A stretch of 64,000 bases of DNA from Nitratireductor aquimarinus (GCF_046773475.1 NZ_CP177239.1:1426001-1490000), one strand, 5' to 3'. Shown: positions 43,049 through 52,078, numbered from the stretch's first letter. The notes: generated from the letters alone by a model not told the origin. Program-made: numbers and translations.

Positions 43049-44086
43049 TCAGGACCCATTAATATGGCCGCAATGGTCGGCCTGAACATCCAGAACGTCT
43101 GAAGGCCGCAGCCCGCCGACCTCGAAACCGCGCCGGTTGGTCAGAACGGGCCGCGCCATCTCATGCAGCGTCCCGGCAAGCGCATCCCCCTTCAGAAGCT
43201 GCGCCAGAACCTCGGCCACCATCACCTCGGCAGCCCGCGTGGCTCCGTCATCGCATTTGAGCGCAATGCCGAGGCCCTTCTCGGGGATCGCCGCACAGAA
43301 TACGCCTTCCGCCCCCGTCTTGGTGAAGATGCGGCCCTGTCCGGCCTCCATCATGCGTGTGTCGGACCGTCCGCTGCCCGCCACATAGAACGGCTCGGCC
43401 ATGCAGGCCGCAAAAATCCGTCGGGCGGCTTTCGCCCTTTCCGGCGCAAACCCCGAGCCCGTCGCCATGCGCGCAAAACCCAGCGCCAGCGCCCGAAGCG
43501 GCACCGCATAGGTGGGGATGGAGCAGCCATCCGTGCCGCACAGATCGCTCTTGTGCGCAGCGCCCGTCACATCTTCCATCGCTGCCTTCACCGCATCCTG
43601 AAGCGGGTGACCCAGCGCCACATAGCCCTGCGGATCATGTCCCAGATGGGCGCAGGTGCATAAGAAACCCGCATGCTTGCCGGAACAGTTGTTGTGCGCC
43701 GCCGTCGGCTCCGAAAGAGTGCGCGCCTGCTCGATCAGCACATCTTCCTGAGAAGACCAGTGCGCCCCGCACTCGAAAGCGTCCGCGCCGAGCCCCGCCC
43801 GCTCGAGCATGGCGATAGCCAGCGCCGCATGTTCCGGCTCGCCCGAATGCGACGAACAGGCGAGCGCGATCTCGCGATTGCCGAAGCCATAGGCATCCGC
43901 CGCCCCGCTTTCCACAAAGGGCAGCGCCTGAATGGACTTCACGGCTGAACGCGGGAAAACCGGTCGGTCGATATCGCCCAGGCTCATCACCGCGCCGCCA
44001 TCCGCATCAAACACGGCGATGGCGCCCCGGTGCCTGCTCTCGACAACGTTACCGCGCAACACCTCGACCAGAACCGGATTGCCCAT
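43049..44086 (-). CDS. L-asparaginase, ReAV/AnsA (class 3) type
   Basis: A 345-residue asparaginase II homologous to the Rhizobium etli enzyme, unrelated to the classical E. coli types. Expected active-site residues are visible: Ser and Lys in FPRSAVKSIQ, Ser in ACSSHSGEPEH, Cys and Lys in NNCSGKHAGFLC, and Asp/Cys in SDLCGTDGCSIPTYAVP, where Cys and Asp also bind zinc in the R. etli enzyme. It hydrolyses asparagine to aspartate and ammonia. Start uncertain: ATG 44086 or 44113, nine codons upstream. Divergent from the DUF3750 gene. Confidence 0.87.
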   Translation of the reverse strand: MGNPVLVEVLRGNVVESRHRGAIAVFDADGGAVMSLGDIDRPVFPRSAVKSIQALPFVESGAADAYGFGNREIALACSSHSGEPEHAALAIAMLERAGLGADAFECGAHWSSQEDVLIEQARTLSEPTAAHNNCSGKHAGFLCTCAHLGHDPQGYVALGHPLQDAVKAAMEDVTGAAHKSDLCGTDGCSIPTYAVPLRALALGFARMATGSGFAPERAKAARRIFAACMAEPFYVAGSGRSDTRMMEAGQGRIFTKTGAEGVFCAAIPEKGLGIALKCDDGATRAAEVMVAEVLAQLLKGDALAGTLHEMARPVLTNRRGFEVGGLRPSDVLDVQADHCGHINGS

Positions 44087-44148
44087 GTTTTCACCGTAAT
44101 TTGCGGGATTCATTTTCATCATCTTCCGGCGACAATAGACTGGCCCCC

Positions 44149-44928
44149 ATGCGTTTTTTCAAGCGAACTTTGCTCTTTCTCCTCGTCGTCTTCGTTTTGC
44201 CGGCCTCAGCTTCACTGGCCTGGTGGGCGGTGCAGGAACGGCCTGGCTCCTGGCGCAGCGCCGACTGGTCGGCGAGTGGCGTGCTGCCCGCTCCCGCAGA
44301 CGATCCGCAGGCCGCAGTCTACGTGATGGCTGCACGCACCGGCGGCATGAAGGGCGCGCTCTCCGTTCACAGCTGGCTTGTGCTCAAACGTGCGAACGCC
44401 TCCGGCTATGACCGTTACGACAAGGTTGGCTGGGGCAGCCCGGTGCGCCGAAACGCCTACCCGGCGGACGGGCGCTGGTATTCCAACACGCCTTATGTGG
44501 TGACCGCCATCAAGGGGGAAGAGGCCGAACGCCTTATCCCTCAGGTGGAAGCGGCCATCACCAGCTATCCGTTTTCGCAGCGCGGCGATTACGGACTGTG
44601 GCCCGGCCCCAATTCCAATTCCTTCACCGCGCATGTGCTGCGCACGGTGCCCGACCTCGACATCGCCCTGCCGCCCACCGCCGTCGGCCGTGATTATCGC
44701 CCCGGCCTCTTCGCCTTCGATCACGCGCCCGACTGGAGCGATGTCCATGTGTCCTTTGGCGGCCTGGCAGGGTTTGCCGCCGGCCTGCGCTCAGGCTTCG
44801 AGCTTCAGTTTCTGGGACTGGTCGCCGGCCTCGACATACGCAACCCGGCACTGAAAGTGCCGGGCTTCGGACGCGTCGAACTGTGGCCGTCGGCAACGGC
44901 AGGCGAGAAGGCCGCGCCTTCTACTTGA
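44149..44928 (+). CDS. DUF3750 membrane-anchored protein
   Basis: A 259-residue protein: one N-terminal membrane segment (RTLLFLLVVFVLPASASLAW) and a periplasmic domain with VHSWLVLKRANASGYDRYD, GPNSNSFTAHVLRTVPDL and PTAVGRDYRPGLFAF, the blocks of DUF3750. The GPNSN/FTAHVLR pattern resembles the NlpC/YaeF-like permuted peptidase fold, but I would not claim activity. ATG at 44149 gives a clean signal-anchor. Confidence 0.8.
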   Translation: MRFFKRTLLFLLVVFVLPASASLAWWAVQERPGSWRSADWSASGVLPAPADDPQAAVYVMAARTGGMKGALSVHSWLVLKRANASGYDRYDKVGWGSPVRRNAYPADGRWYSNTPYVVTAIKGEEAERLIPQVEAAITSYPFSQRGDYGLWPGPNSNSFTAHVLRTVPDLDIALPPTAVGRDYRPGLFAFDHAPDWSDVHVSFGGLAGFAAGLRSGFELQFLGLVAGLDIRNPALKVPGFGRVELWPSATAGEKAAPST

Positions 44929-46087
44929 TCCGTTCGAGGATCGACACATAGTTGGCGACTGCCGCGCCACCCATGTTGAAGATGCCACCCAGCGTCGCGC
45001 CGGGGATCTGGATGCCGCCGGCCTCGCCGGTCAGCTGCATCGCCGTCAGCGCGTGCATGGAAACGCCGGTCGCGCCGATCGGGTGGCCCTTGGCCTTCAG
45101 GCCGCCCGACGGGTTCACCGGCAGACGCCCGTTCTTCTGTGTCTGACCTTCGAGCGCGATCCTGCCGCCCTCGCCGCGCTTCGCCAGTCCCATGGCCTCA
45201 TATTCGATCAGCTCGGCAATGGTGAAACAGTCATGCGTCTCCACGAAGGAGAGATCGTCCAGCGTCACGCTGGCGCTCTTCAGCGCCTGCTTCCACGCCG
45301 CCTCACAGCCCTCGAACTGCAGGATGTCGCGCTTCGACATGGGCAGGAAGTCCTGCACATGCTCATTGGCGCGCAGCGCCACCGCGCGGCGCATCGAAAG
45401 CGCCGTCTGCGTGTCCGCCAGAATGACAGCCGCCGCCCCGTCGGAAACCAGCGAGCAATCGGTGCGCTTCAACGGGCCGGCAACATAGGGGTTGCGCTCA
45501 CTCTCCTGACGGCAGAACTCAAAACCCAGATCCTTGCGCATCTGCGCGTAAGGATTGTCGACGCCGTTCTTGTGGTTCTTTGCCGCCAGCGCCGCCAGCG
45601 CATCCGTCTGGTCGCCATATTTCTGGAAATAAGCATCCGCGATCTTGCCGAAAACGCCGGCAAAGCCACCCGGTATCTCGCCATCTTCCGGCAGATAGGA
45701 TGCTTTCAGCAGGTTTTCCGCAATCTGCGGTCCCGGCGTTTTGGTCATCTGCTCCGCGCCCACCACCAGCACGATGCGCGCCGCACGCGCCTCAATGGCA
45801 CGCGCGCCCTGCCGCACGGCGGCGGAACCGGTCGCGCAGGCGTTTTCCACCCGCGTCGCCGGCTTGAAGCGCAGCCGGTCATCGGCCTGCAGCACGAGGC
45901 TTGCGGTAAAATCCTGCGGCGAGAAACCCGCGTTGAAATGGCCGAGCACGATCTCGTCCACATCCTCCGGCCCGATGCCCGCATGGTCCAGCGCCTCACG
46001 CGCCACCTGCACGATCAGCCCTTCCAGCGTGTCGTCTGTCAGCTTGCCGAATTTGGAGTGGGCCCAGCCCACGATGCATGCGGTCAT
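44921..46087 (-). CDS. Acetyl-CoA acetyltransferase family protein (thiolase)
   Basis: A 388-residue thiolase-fold enzyme. The nucleophilic Cys lies in VENACATGSAAVRQGARAIE, the His in the NPSGGLKAKGHPIGATGV motif, and the C-terminal Cys position of biosynthetic thiolases appears replaced (GGIFNMGGAAVANYVSILE). That, with the long ETHDCFTIAELIEYEAMGL block, places it with the thiolase-like/SCP-x branch of unknown substrate. ATG at 46087 follows GGGAG. Divergent from betI, so it could share the betI operator region. Confidence 0.85.
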   Translation of the reverse strand: MTACIVGWAHSKFGKLTDDTLEGLIVQVAREALDHAGIGPEDVDEIVLGHFNAGFSPQDFTASLVLQADDRLRFKPATRVENACATGSAAVRQGARAIEARAARIVLVVGAEQMTKTPGPQIAENLLKASYLPEDGEIPGGFAGVFGKIADAYFQKYGDQTDALAALAAKNHKNGVDNPYAQMRKDLGFEFCRQESERNPYVAGPLKRTDCSLVSDGAAAVILADTQTALSMRRAVALRANEHVQDFLPMSKRDILQFEGCEAAWKQALKSASVTLDDLSFVETHDCFTIAELIEYEAMGLAKRGEGGRIALEGQTQKNGRLPVNPSGGLKAKGHPIGATGVSMHALTAMQLTGEAGGIQIPGATLGGIFNMGGAAVANYVSILERIK

Positions 46088-46216
46088 CTCGTCTCTCCCG
46101 GACCGCCAGCCACAGGCCGGCGCGTTGATGAACTGTCTCACAAAATCATAAATCCGGCGCGAAGACCGTTCAAGCCTGAACTATTTAAACACCCGGCCCG
46201 AGCCTCCGATTTTTTC

Positions 46217-46236
46217 TTGATTGACTCATCAATCAA
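46217..46236. promoter_or_regulatory. Candidate BetI operator
   Basis: TTGATTGACTCATCAATCAA is a perfect 8-bp inverted repeat with a 4-bp spacer, ending 15 bp before the betI start. BetI operators in other bacteria carry ATTGA/TCAAT arms of this kind, so choline-released autorepression is likely. Confidence 0.75.
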
Positions 46237-46251
46237 TAATAAACGAGAGCC

Positions 46252-46854
46252 ATGCCCAAGATCGGAATGGAACCCATCCGCCGCCGCGCGCTCATTGATG
46301 CGGCCATCAGCGCCATTGGCGAGCGCGGCGCGCTGAACGTCACCATGTCGGACATTGCCGGTCGCGCCGGCGTGTCGACCGCGCTGGCGCATCACTATTT
46401 CGGCGGCAAGGACGACCTCCTTTTCGCCACGATGCGCCACATCCTCACCCAGCTCGGCAATGAGATCCGCCCGGCCATCGCTCCGCTTTCCGGGCCGGAA
46501 CGGGTGCGCGCGATCATCGCGGTCAACCTCTCGCCGGAGCAGTTCCGCCCCGAGATCATCGCCGCCTGGCTCGCCTTTTATGTGGAGGCGCGGCGCGATG
46601 CAGCGCTTGGCCGCCTCTTCCGCATCTACGTGCATCGCCTTCACAGCGACCTTCTGAGCGGCCTCGCCGGTCTTCCCCGCCCTGCCGCCATACGCACCGC
46701 GCGCGGCATCGCCGCCCTTATCGACGGTCTTTATCTGCGCCGCGCGCTCGGCGAAGGCGTCGAGGATTCCCGGACCGCCATCTTCCTCGTCGAAGACTAT
46801 CTCGACATGGCGCTTGCCCGTCACACGCCTCACGGGGGCCCGTTCCATGGCTGA
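46252..46854 (+). CDS. betI: Choline-responsive TetR-family repressor
   Basis: A 200-residue regulator of choline-to-glycine-betaine genes. MPKIGMEPIRRRALIDAAIS is the standard BetI N-terminus, and SDIAGRAGVSTALAHHYFGG the recognition helix. The C-terminal RPAAIRTARGIAALIDGLYL block is also typical. Its 3' end overlaps betA by 8 bp, so it heads the bet operon and probably represses it through the inverted repeat at 46217-46236. Confidence 0.93.
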   Translation: MPKIGMEPIRRRALIDAAISAIGERGALNVTMSDIAGRAGVSTALAHHYFGGKDDLLFATMRHILTQLGNEIRPAIAPLSGPERVRAIIAVNLSPEQFRPEIIAAWLAFYVEARRDAALGRLFRIYVHRLHSDLLSGLAGLPRPAAIRTARGIAALIDGLYLRRALGEGVEDSRTAIFLVEDYLDMALARHTPHGGPFHG

Positions 46855-48499
46855 AGCCGATTTCGTCATCATTGGGTCCGGCTCCGCCGGCGCCGCGCTT
46901 GCCTACCGCCTGTCGGAAGACGGCAGGCATTCGGTCATCGTCATCGAATATGGCGGCAGCGATATCGGCCCCTTCATCCAGATGCCCGCCGCCCTCTCCT
47001 TTCCCATGAACATGGCGCGCTATGACTGGGGCTTTCAGAGCGAGCCGGAGCCTCATCTGGGCGGACGCGTTCTTGCCACACCGCGTGGCAAGGTGATCGG
47101 CGGCTCCTCCTCCATCAACGGCATGGTCTATGTCCGCGGCCACGCCCGCGACTTCGACCACTGGGCCGAACAGGGCGCGGCCGGCTGGGCCTATGCGGAT
47201 GTGCTGCCCTACTTCAAGCGCATGGAGACGATGGAGGATGGCGAAGCCGGCTGGCGCGGAACCGACGGCCCGCTTCATGTACGCAAGGGCCCGCGCGACA
47301 ATCCGCTCTTTTCCGCCTTCGTTGAAGCGGGCCGACAGGCCGGCTTCGAGACCACGCCGGACTATAACGGCTCCAAACAGGAAGGCTTCGGCGCACTCCA
47401 GCAGACGATCCACAGGGGCCGGCGCTGGTCCACGGCCAACGCTTACCTCCGGCCCGCGCTGAAGAGAAAGAACGTGAGTCTCGTCAATGGCTTCGCGCGC
47501 CGCGTTGTCATGGAGAATCAACGCGCCACCGGCGTCGAGATCGAAGCTCACGGAAAGATTCAGGTCGTTAAAGCAAGACGTGAAGTCATTATCGCAGCAT
47601 CAGCGATCAATTCACCAAAGCTGCTGATGCTTTCGGGCATCGGCCCCGCCGCACATCTGCAGGAGCGCGGCATTGATGTCGTAGCCGACCGGCCCGGCGT
47701 TGGCGGCAATCTGCAGGACCATCTGGAACTCTACATTCAGCAGGAATCACTTCAGCCGATCACGCTCTATTCAAAGCTCAATCTCCTTTCCAAAGGGTTG
47801 ATCGGCGCTGAATGGCTGTTCTTTAAATCGGGTCTGGGCACATCGAATCATTTCGAGGCTGGCGCATTCGTCCGCTCCGCAGCCGGCGTCGAGTATCCGG
47901 ATATCCAGTATCACTTCCTGCCCGTCGCCATCCGCTATGATGGCAAGGCGGCGGCGAAGGGACACGGCTTTCAGGCGCATGTCGGCCCGATGCGCTCCAG
48001 ATCGCGCGGCGCGATCCACCTCAGATCGGGCGACGCCTGGGACAAGCCGGAGATCCGCTTCAACTACATGTCGCACCCGCAGGACTGGAGCGACTTCCGC
48101 CACTGCATCCGCCTCACCCGCGAGATCTTCTCGCAGGACGCCTTCACCCCCTATCGCGGACGCGAGATCGCGCCGGGCGACAGCATCCAGTCCGACGATG
48201 AACTCGACGCCTTCATCCGCGATCATGCCGAAAGCGCCTATCATCCCTGCGGCACCTGCCGTATGGGTGCGGCAAGCGACGCGATGAGCGTTGTCGACGG
48301 GGAATGCCGCGTGATCGGGGTCGAAGGTCTGCGGGTCGCAGATTCGTCGATATTCCCCCGTATCACCAACGGCAATCTCAACGGGCCATCGATCATGGTG
48401 GGCGAGAAAGCCGCCGATCATATTCTTGGCCGGACACCGCTCAGCCCGTCCAATCAGGAACCCTGGATCAACCCGCGCTGGCGGGAGACCGACCGATAG
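46847..48499 (+). CDS. betA: Choline dehydrogenase (GMC oxidoreductase)
   Basis: A 550-residue FAD enzyme oxidising choline to betaine aldehyde at the inner membrane. The FAD-binding GSGSAGAALAYRLSE motif starts at residue ~11, the GMC signature 1 is GKVIGGSSSINGMVYVRGHA, and the catalytic His region is near the end (HPCGTCRMG and NGNLNGPSIMVGEKAADHI). The ATG overlaps the end of betI by 8 bp. The choline sulfatase gene betC, present in betICBA of Sinorhizobium, is absent here. Confidence 0.93.
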   Translation: MAEADFVIIGSGSAGAALAYRLSEDGRHSVIVIEYGGSDIGPFIQMPAALSFPMNMARYDWGFQSEPEPHLGGRVLATPRGKVIGGSSSINGMVYVRGHARDFDHWAEQGAAGWAYADVLPYFKRMETMEDGEAGWRGTDGPLHVRKGPRDNPLFSAFVEAGRQAGFETTPDYNGSKQEGFGALQQTIHRGRRWSTANAYLRPALKRKNVSLVNGFARRVVMENQRATGVEIEAHGKIQVVKARREVIIAASAINSPKLLMLSGIGPAAHLQERGIDVVADRPGVGGNLQDHLELYIQQESLQPITLYSKLNLLSKGLIGAEWLFFKSGLGTSNHFEAGAFVRSAAGVEYPDIQYHFLPVAIRYDGKAAAKGHGFQAHVGPMRSRSRGAIHLRSGDAWDKPEIRFNYMSHPQDWSDFRHCIRLTREIFSQDAFTPYRGREIAPGDSIQSDDELDAFIRDHAESAYHPCGTCRMGAASDAMSVVDGECRVIGVEGLRVADSSIFPRITNGNLNGPSIMVGEKAADHILGRTPLSPSNQEPWINPRWRETDR

Positions 48500-48600
48500 G
48501 GCAATTTCAGGAAAGGCGGAAACCGGTTTTCCGCCCGGAATTGGGCAAAACAAAAAGTTTCAGCGCTTTCGCAACTCAACGAAAAGCGAAGGCGCTCCAA
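48500..48600 (+). repeat. Rhizobial intergenic mosaic repeat, copy 3
   Basis: About 100 bp starting immediately after the betA TAG: GGGCAATTTCAGGAAAGGCG, ACCGGTTTTCCGCCCGGAAT, GCGCTTTCGCAACTCAACG, AAAAGCGAAGGCGCTCC. It fills the betA-betB gap, inserting a palindromic element inside the operon. Confidence 0.75.
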
Positions 48601-48613
48601 AGCTGGAGACATT

Positions 48614-50077
48614 ATGCGCGCGCAGCCAAAAGCATCGCACTACATCAACGGCCACTATGTGGAAGATGAACAGGGCGCCGTCATCGATGTCGTTTATCCG
48701 GCAACGGGCGAGACCATCGCACGCGTTCATTCCGCGACCCCGAACATCGTCGAGCTTGCCGTCGAGGCCGCACGCGCGGCCCAGCCGGCCTGGGCGAAGC
48801 TGAAACCCGTTGAGCGCGGACGCATTCTGCGCCGCGCAGCCGACCTTCTTCTTAAGCACAATGAAGAACTGGCCGCGCTGGAAACCCTGAACACCGGCAA
48901 GGCGCTTCAGGAAACGCTGGTCGCCGACGCCCCTTCCGCCGCCGAGGCTCTGGAGTTTCTGGGCGGCGCGGTTGCCGCCTTCAACGGCGAACAGGTCGAG
49001 CTTGGCGGCGCGTTCGGCTACACGCGACATGAACCGCTCGGCGTATGCGTCGGCATTGGCGCGTGGAACTATCCGATCCAGATCGCCGGCTGGAAATCCG
49101 CCCCCGCACTCGCCATGGGCAACGCCATGGTGTTCAAACCCTCCGAGGTGACCCCGCTTTCCGCGCTGAAGCTCGCCGAGATTTACACCGAGGCGGGGCT
49201 TCCGGACGGTCTCTTCAACGTGGTGCAGGGACTGGGCGATGTCGGCGCTGCTCTTGTCGCCCATCCCGGGGTCGCCAAGGTGTCGCTCACCGGCTCGGTG
49301 GAGACCGGCAAGAAGGTGCAGTCCCTCGCCGGCAGCCACATGAAGCCCGCCACGATGGAGCTCGGCGGCAAGTCGCCGCTGATCGTGTTCGATGACGCCG
49401 ATCTGGAAAACGCCATTGGCGGCGCCATGCTCGGCAATTTTTATTCGACTGGCCAGATCTGCTCCAACGGCACCCGCGTTTTTGTGCAGAAGGGCATTTA
49501 CGAGCGCTTCCTGTCACGCCTGACGGAGCGCACCAGTGCGATTCGCCTGGGCGACCCGCTCGACCCCGAAACCCATCTCGGGCCGCTCATCAGCAGGGCG
49601 CAGCATGACAAGGTGCTGCGCTATATCGAGATCGGCCGCGAGGACGGCGCAACTCTGCATCATGGCGGCAGCGCACCCGGACTGCAGGGGCTGGAAGACG
49701 GTTACTATGTGGAGCCCACGATCTTCACCGATGTGACCGACGGAATGCGAATCGCGCGTGAGGAAATCTTCGGGCCGGTGATGAGCATTCTCACCTTCGA
49801 GGACGAAGACGAGGTGATCGAGCGCGCCAATGACACGCCATTCGGCCTTGCAGCCGGCGTCTTCACGCAGAACCTCGCCCGCGCCCATCGCGTCATCAAC
49901 GCGTTGAAAGCCGGCACCTGCTGGATCAACACCTACAATCTGACACCCGTGGAACTGCCCTTTGGCGGTGTGAAGCAGTCCGGCTTCGGCCGGGAGAACG
50001 CCATGGCCGCGCTCGCCGCCTATTCACAGGCCAAATCGGTCTATGTGGAGACCGGCGATGTAGAAAGTCCGTATTGA
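48614..50077 (+). CDS. betB: Betaine aldehyde dehydrogenase
   Basis: A 487-residue NAD(P)-dependent aldehyde dehydrogenase converting betaine aldehyde to glycine betaine, the osmoprotectant. KPATMELGGKSPLIVFDDAD holds the catalytic Glu, and the nucleophile is Cys283 in GQICSNGTR. The C-terminal GTCWINTYNLTPVELPFGGV and KQSGFGREN blocks are typical BADH. It completes choline oxidation with BetA, 114 bp upstream and separated by the repeat. Confidence 0.93.
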   Translation: MRAQPKASHYINGHYVEDEQGAVIDVVYPATGETIARVHSATPNIVELAVEAARAAQPAWAKLKPVERGRILRRAADLLLKHNEELAALETLNTGKALQETLVADAPSAAEALEFLGGAVAAFNGEQVELGGAFGYTRHEPLGVCVGIGAWNYPIQIAGWKSAPALAMGNAMVFKPSEVTPLSALKLAEIYTEAGLPDGLFNVVQGLGDVGAALVAHPGVAKVSLTGSVETGKKVQSLAGSHMKPATMELGGKSPLIVFDDADLENAIGGAMLGNFYSTGQICSNGTRVFVQKGIYERFLSRLTERTSAIRLGDPLDPETHLGPLISRAQHDKVLRYIEIGREDGATLHHGGSAPGLQGLEDGYYVEPTIFTDVTDGMRIAREEIFGPVMSILTFEDEDEVIERANDTPFGLAAGVFTQNLARAHRVINALKAGTCWINTYNLTPVELPFGGVKQSGFGRENAMAALAAYSQAKSVYVETGDVESPY

Positions 50078-50135
50078 ATGTCGGTTTGATCTTGCGCAGT
50101 TCAAATCCGGCGGCTATAAGCCCGCCGTCTGGTCA

Positions 50136-50212
50136 CGGAGTGTAGCGCAGCCTGGTAGCGCACCTCGTTCGGGACGAGGGGGTCGCAGGTTCGAATCCTG
50201 CCACTCCGACCA
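50136..50212 (+). tRNA. tRNA-Pro (anticodon CGG)
   Basis: A 77-nt cloverleaf: acceptor arms CGGAGTG/CACTCCG, D-arm with GCGCAGCCTGGTAGCGC, anticodon stem CCTCG/CGAGG with loop TTCGGGA (anticodon CGG), T-arm GCAGGTTCGAATCCTGC, encoded CCA end. No integrase or partial duplication of its 3' end follows, so it is not an occupied integration site here. Confidence 0.97.
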
Positions 50213-50571
50213 GTTTTCAAAAATCGACATTTTGCCCAAGGGTTGAGCCAGTCCTCCCCTTCAAGCTGTGTCGGCTCCCCCTCTCTGCCACCCGTTCTCA
50301 CGCAGATTGCTCTCGCACTTCCAGCGCGTCGGCAGGGATTTTGAGCATTCCCGAAAGTCGGAAATGCGCATGTGTGATCAGGGGGTGAACTATCTTTCAA
50401 TCAGACCTTGTTTCAAACACAATCCACATCCATATGTGGAGCATCGAACTTGCTGTTGAACTTTGTTCCGCGCTGCAAAGCGCCCCTACGATCTTCCCTC
50501 AAATTCGAACTACCCGGTGCTTGGCAATCGTCAGGCATCGATTCCCTATGACGATTTGAAAGGAAAATCGC
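50213..50571. other. 359-bp region between tRNA-Pro and cspA
   Basis: No protein gene seen. It holds the cspA promoter and long 5' untranslated leader. A 6-bp inverted repeat, CCACAT-CCAT-ATGTGG, lies at 50424-50439, about 130 bp before the cspA start; its role is unknown. The leader may work as an RNA thermosensor, as in other cold-shock genes, but no specific fold is assigned. Confidence 0.5.
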
Positions 50572-50781
50572 ATGATTACTGGAACCGTAAAATTCTTCGA
50601 CACCACCCGCGGCTTTGGCTTCATCGCACCCGATGACGGCGCGAACGACGTGTTCGTTCACATCTCTGCCGTCGAGCGCGCCGGTATGCAGTCCATCGTT
50701 GAAGGTCAGAAGCTCAGCTTCGAGATCGTTCAGGACCGCCGGTCGGGCAAAAGCGCTGCGGACAACCTGCAGGCTGCATAA
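50572..50781 (+). CDS. cspA: Cold-shock domain protein
   Basis: A 69-residue single-domain nucleic-acid chaperone. The two RNA-binding motifs are present: GTVKFFDTTRGFGFIAPDDG (RNP1 GFGFI) and DVFVHISAVERAG (RNP2 VFVHI). ATG follows AAAGGA. Transcription ends at the hairpin at 50842-50868. Confidence 0.95.
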   Translation: MITGTVKFFDTTRGFGFIAPDDGANDVFVHISAVERAGMQSIVEGQKLSFEIVQDRRSGKSAADNLQAA

Positions 50782-50841
50782 GCTTCGTCTCCGCCACGTG
50801 ACCACGGATGTACTGGCACGGGGCGTTGAGATGATCGAGAA

Positions 50842-50868
50842 GGTCGGGCTAGCGCCCGGCCTTTTTTT
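50842..50868 (+). terminator. Rho-independent terminator of cspA
   Basis: GGTCGGGC-TAGC-GCCCGGCC (one mismatch) followed by T7, 61 bp after the cspA stop. Confidence 0.85.
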
Positions 50869-51020
50869 GTTTTCTGACAGAGATCATGCGCGATAGCGCG
50901 CCGCGCCAGCCTCACCCATTGCTTCTGTATCAATCGGCATTAAAGCTGAAACAGAAGCGCCTCGCCTGAAACACGGGCAGGCCGACCATGACGGAAAAGC
51001 GATCTTCGAGGGAAAATCGC

Positions 51021-51206
51021 CTACTCGGCCTTTTGCCATATGGGCATGCCGAGAGCGATTGCCGTGCAGGCATAGCCGATATGGGCCGGCGCGCCTTCGC
51101 GCCGATAGCGCGCGATCGTCGCCCTGCCCACCTGCAGCACCCTTGCTGCATGCCGTTCGCTGAAACCGAGATGCTTCAGCCAGGCATCGAAATCCGTTGC
51201 GCCCAT
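51021..51206 (-). CDS. Small helix-turn-helix protein
   Basis: A 61-residue protein: FDAWLKHLGFSERHAARVLQ, VGRATIARYRREGAPAHIGY, then ACTAIALGMPIWQKAE. The middle is a Cro/MerR-like HTH with the helix SERHAARVLQVGRATIARY. ATG at 51206 is my choice, with a weak ribosome-binding site; the open frame extends upstream to 51350 without family-like sequence. I recall similar tiny HTH proteins in rhizobial chromosomes; target unknown. Confidence 0.5.
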   Translation of the reverse strand: MGATDFDAWLKHLGFSERHAARVLQVGRATIARYRREGAPAHIGYACTAIALGMPIWQKAE

Positions 51207-51453
51207 CGCGGCAGGCCGCGCACCCCGTCCACGCGCGGGGTGCTCGTCTTCTTTATCCGCCCTGAATGCGACGACGTTCACCCCGTCCCTCCGTCTGAAT
51301 GACAAATGCCGCACCACTTCCCCTGATGTGCGACGGCTAGCAATACACAATGCCTGGTTGAATTATGCAACCTGTAAATTCCAATCAATTGGGGAAACCT
51401 CGCACAGCCGCTTCACCACAATCGGCTGAGGGCCGCTACGTCGGGTGAATTTC

Positions 51454-51468
51454 TTAACACCGCGTTAA
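51454..51468. promoter_or_regulatory. Perfect CtrA consensus box
   Basis: TTAACACCGCGTTAA is an exact TTAA-N7-TTAA site, 55 bp upstream of the exported SUOX-fold gene at 51523. CtrA is the master cell-cycle regulator in this order, so cell-cycle-timed expression is suggested. Confidence 0.55.
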
Positions 51469-51522
51469 GAGCACGCGCCTAGGGTCTGCGCCATCATCAA
51501 ACGAAACCACCCGGAGACGGCA

Positions 51523-52068
51523 ATGCGCGGATTACTGATTTCGGCTTCCATCGCCACGTCCCTCTTGTTTGCAACGGTTTCCCCCGGCCAGGCCGAGGGT
51601 ACGCTGCTGACGGTCAGCGGCGAGATCGACAACACCAATCGTGAGGCGTTTGACCCGTTCTTTGACGGGTTTCTGAAGTTCCACGACAAGACGTTCGACA
51701 AGGCGCACAGCTTCGACTGGGAGACGCTTGCCGCCCTTCCGCAGAAGACGATCAAGGTGAATGCCGACACGGAAGACTGGCCGCGCCCGCTCACCATGGA
51801 AGGCCCGCTTCTGAAAGACGTTCTTGCCACGGCCGGTGCGACAGGCGACAGCGCGACACTCTATGCGCTCGATGGCTTCGGCTTCGAAATGGATGCTGAC
51901 AAGATGGCCGCCCATGAATGGATCCTCGCCATGAAGGTCGACGGAAAGCCACTCGGCATAGGCGGGCTTGGGCCGCTGTGGCTGGTCTACGACACCGGTG
52001 GCGCCAAGGCGCCGGAAGAAGAAGAACGCGGCTGGGTCTGGTCGGTTTTCCACATCGAAGTCGAATAG
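51523..52068 (+). CDS. Exported SUOX-fold (molybdopterin-oxidoreductase-like) protein without cysteine
   Basis: A 181-residue protein with a signal peptide (MRGLLISASIATSLLFATVS...GQA) and a domain like the sulfite-oxidase molybdopterin fold: LLTVSGEIDNTNRE, DWPRPLTMEGPLLKDVLATA, LYALDGFGFEMDADKM and GGLGPLWLVYDT. There is no Cys in the whole protein, so the Mo-ligating thiolate is missing and no molybdenum cofactor is expected. Such short homologs are often found beside signalling genes in alphaproteobacteria; here diguanylate-cyclase genes follow. It ends at a strong terminator. Confidence 0.7.
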   Translation: MRGLLISASIATSLLFATVSPGQAEGTLLTVSGEIDNTNREAFDPFFDGFLKFHDKTFDKAHSFDWETLAALPQKTIKVNADTEDWPRPLTMEGPLLKDVLATAGATGDSATLYALDGFGFEMDADKMAAHEWILAMKVDGKPLGIGGLGPLWLVYDTGGAKAPEEEERGWVWSVFHIEVE

Positions 52069-52078
52069 ACGATACGCA

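Noticed and set aside
50136..50212. tRNA-Pro as an integration (att) site
   Set aside because: No integrase, excisionase or duplicate of the tRNA 3' end was found downstream; ordinary housekeeping genes follow.
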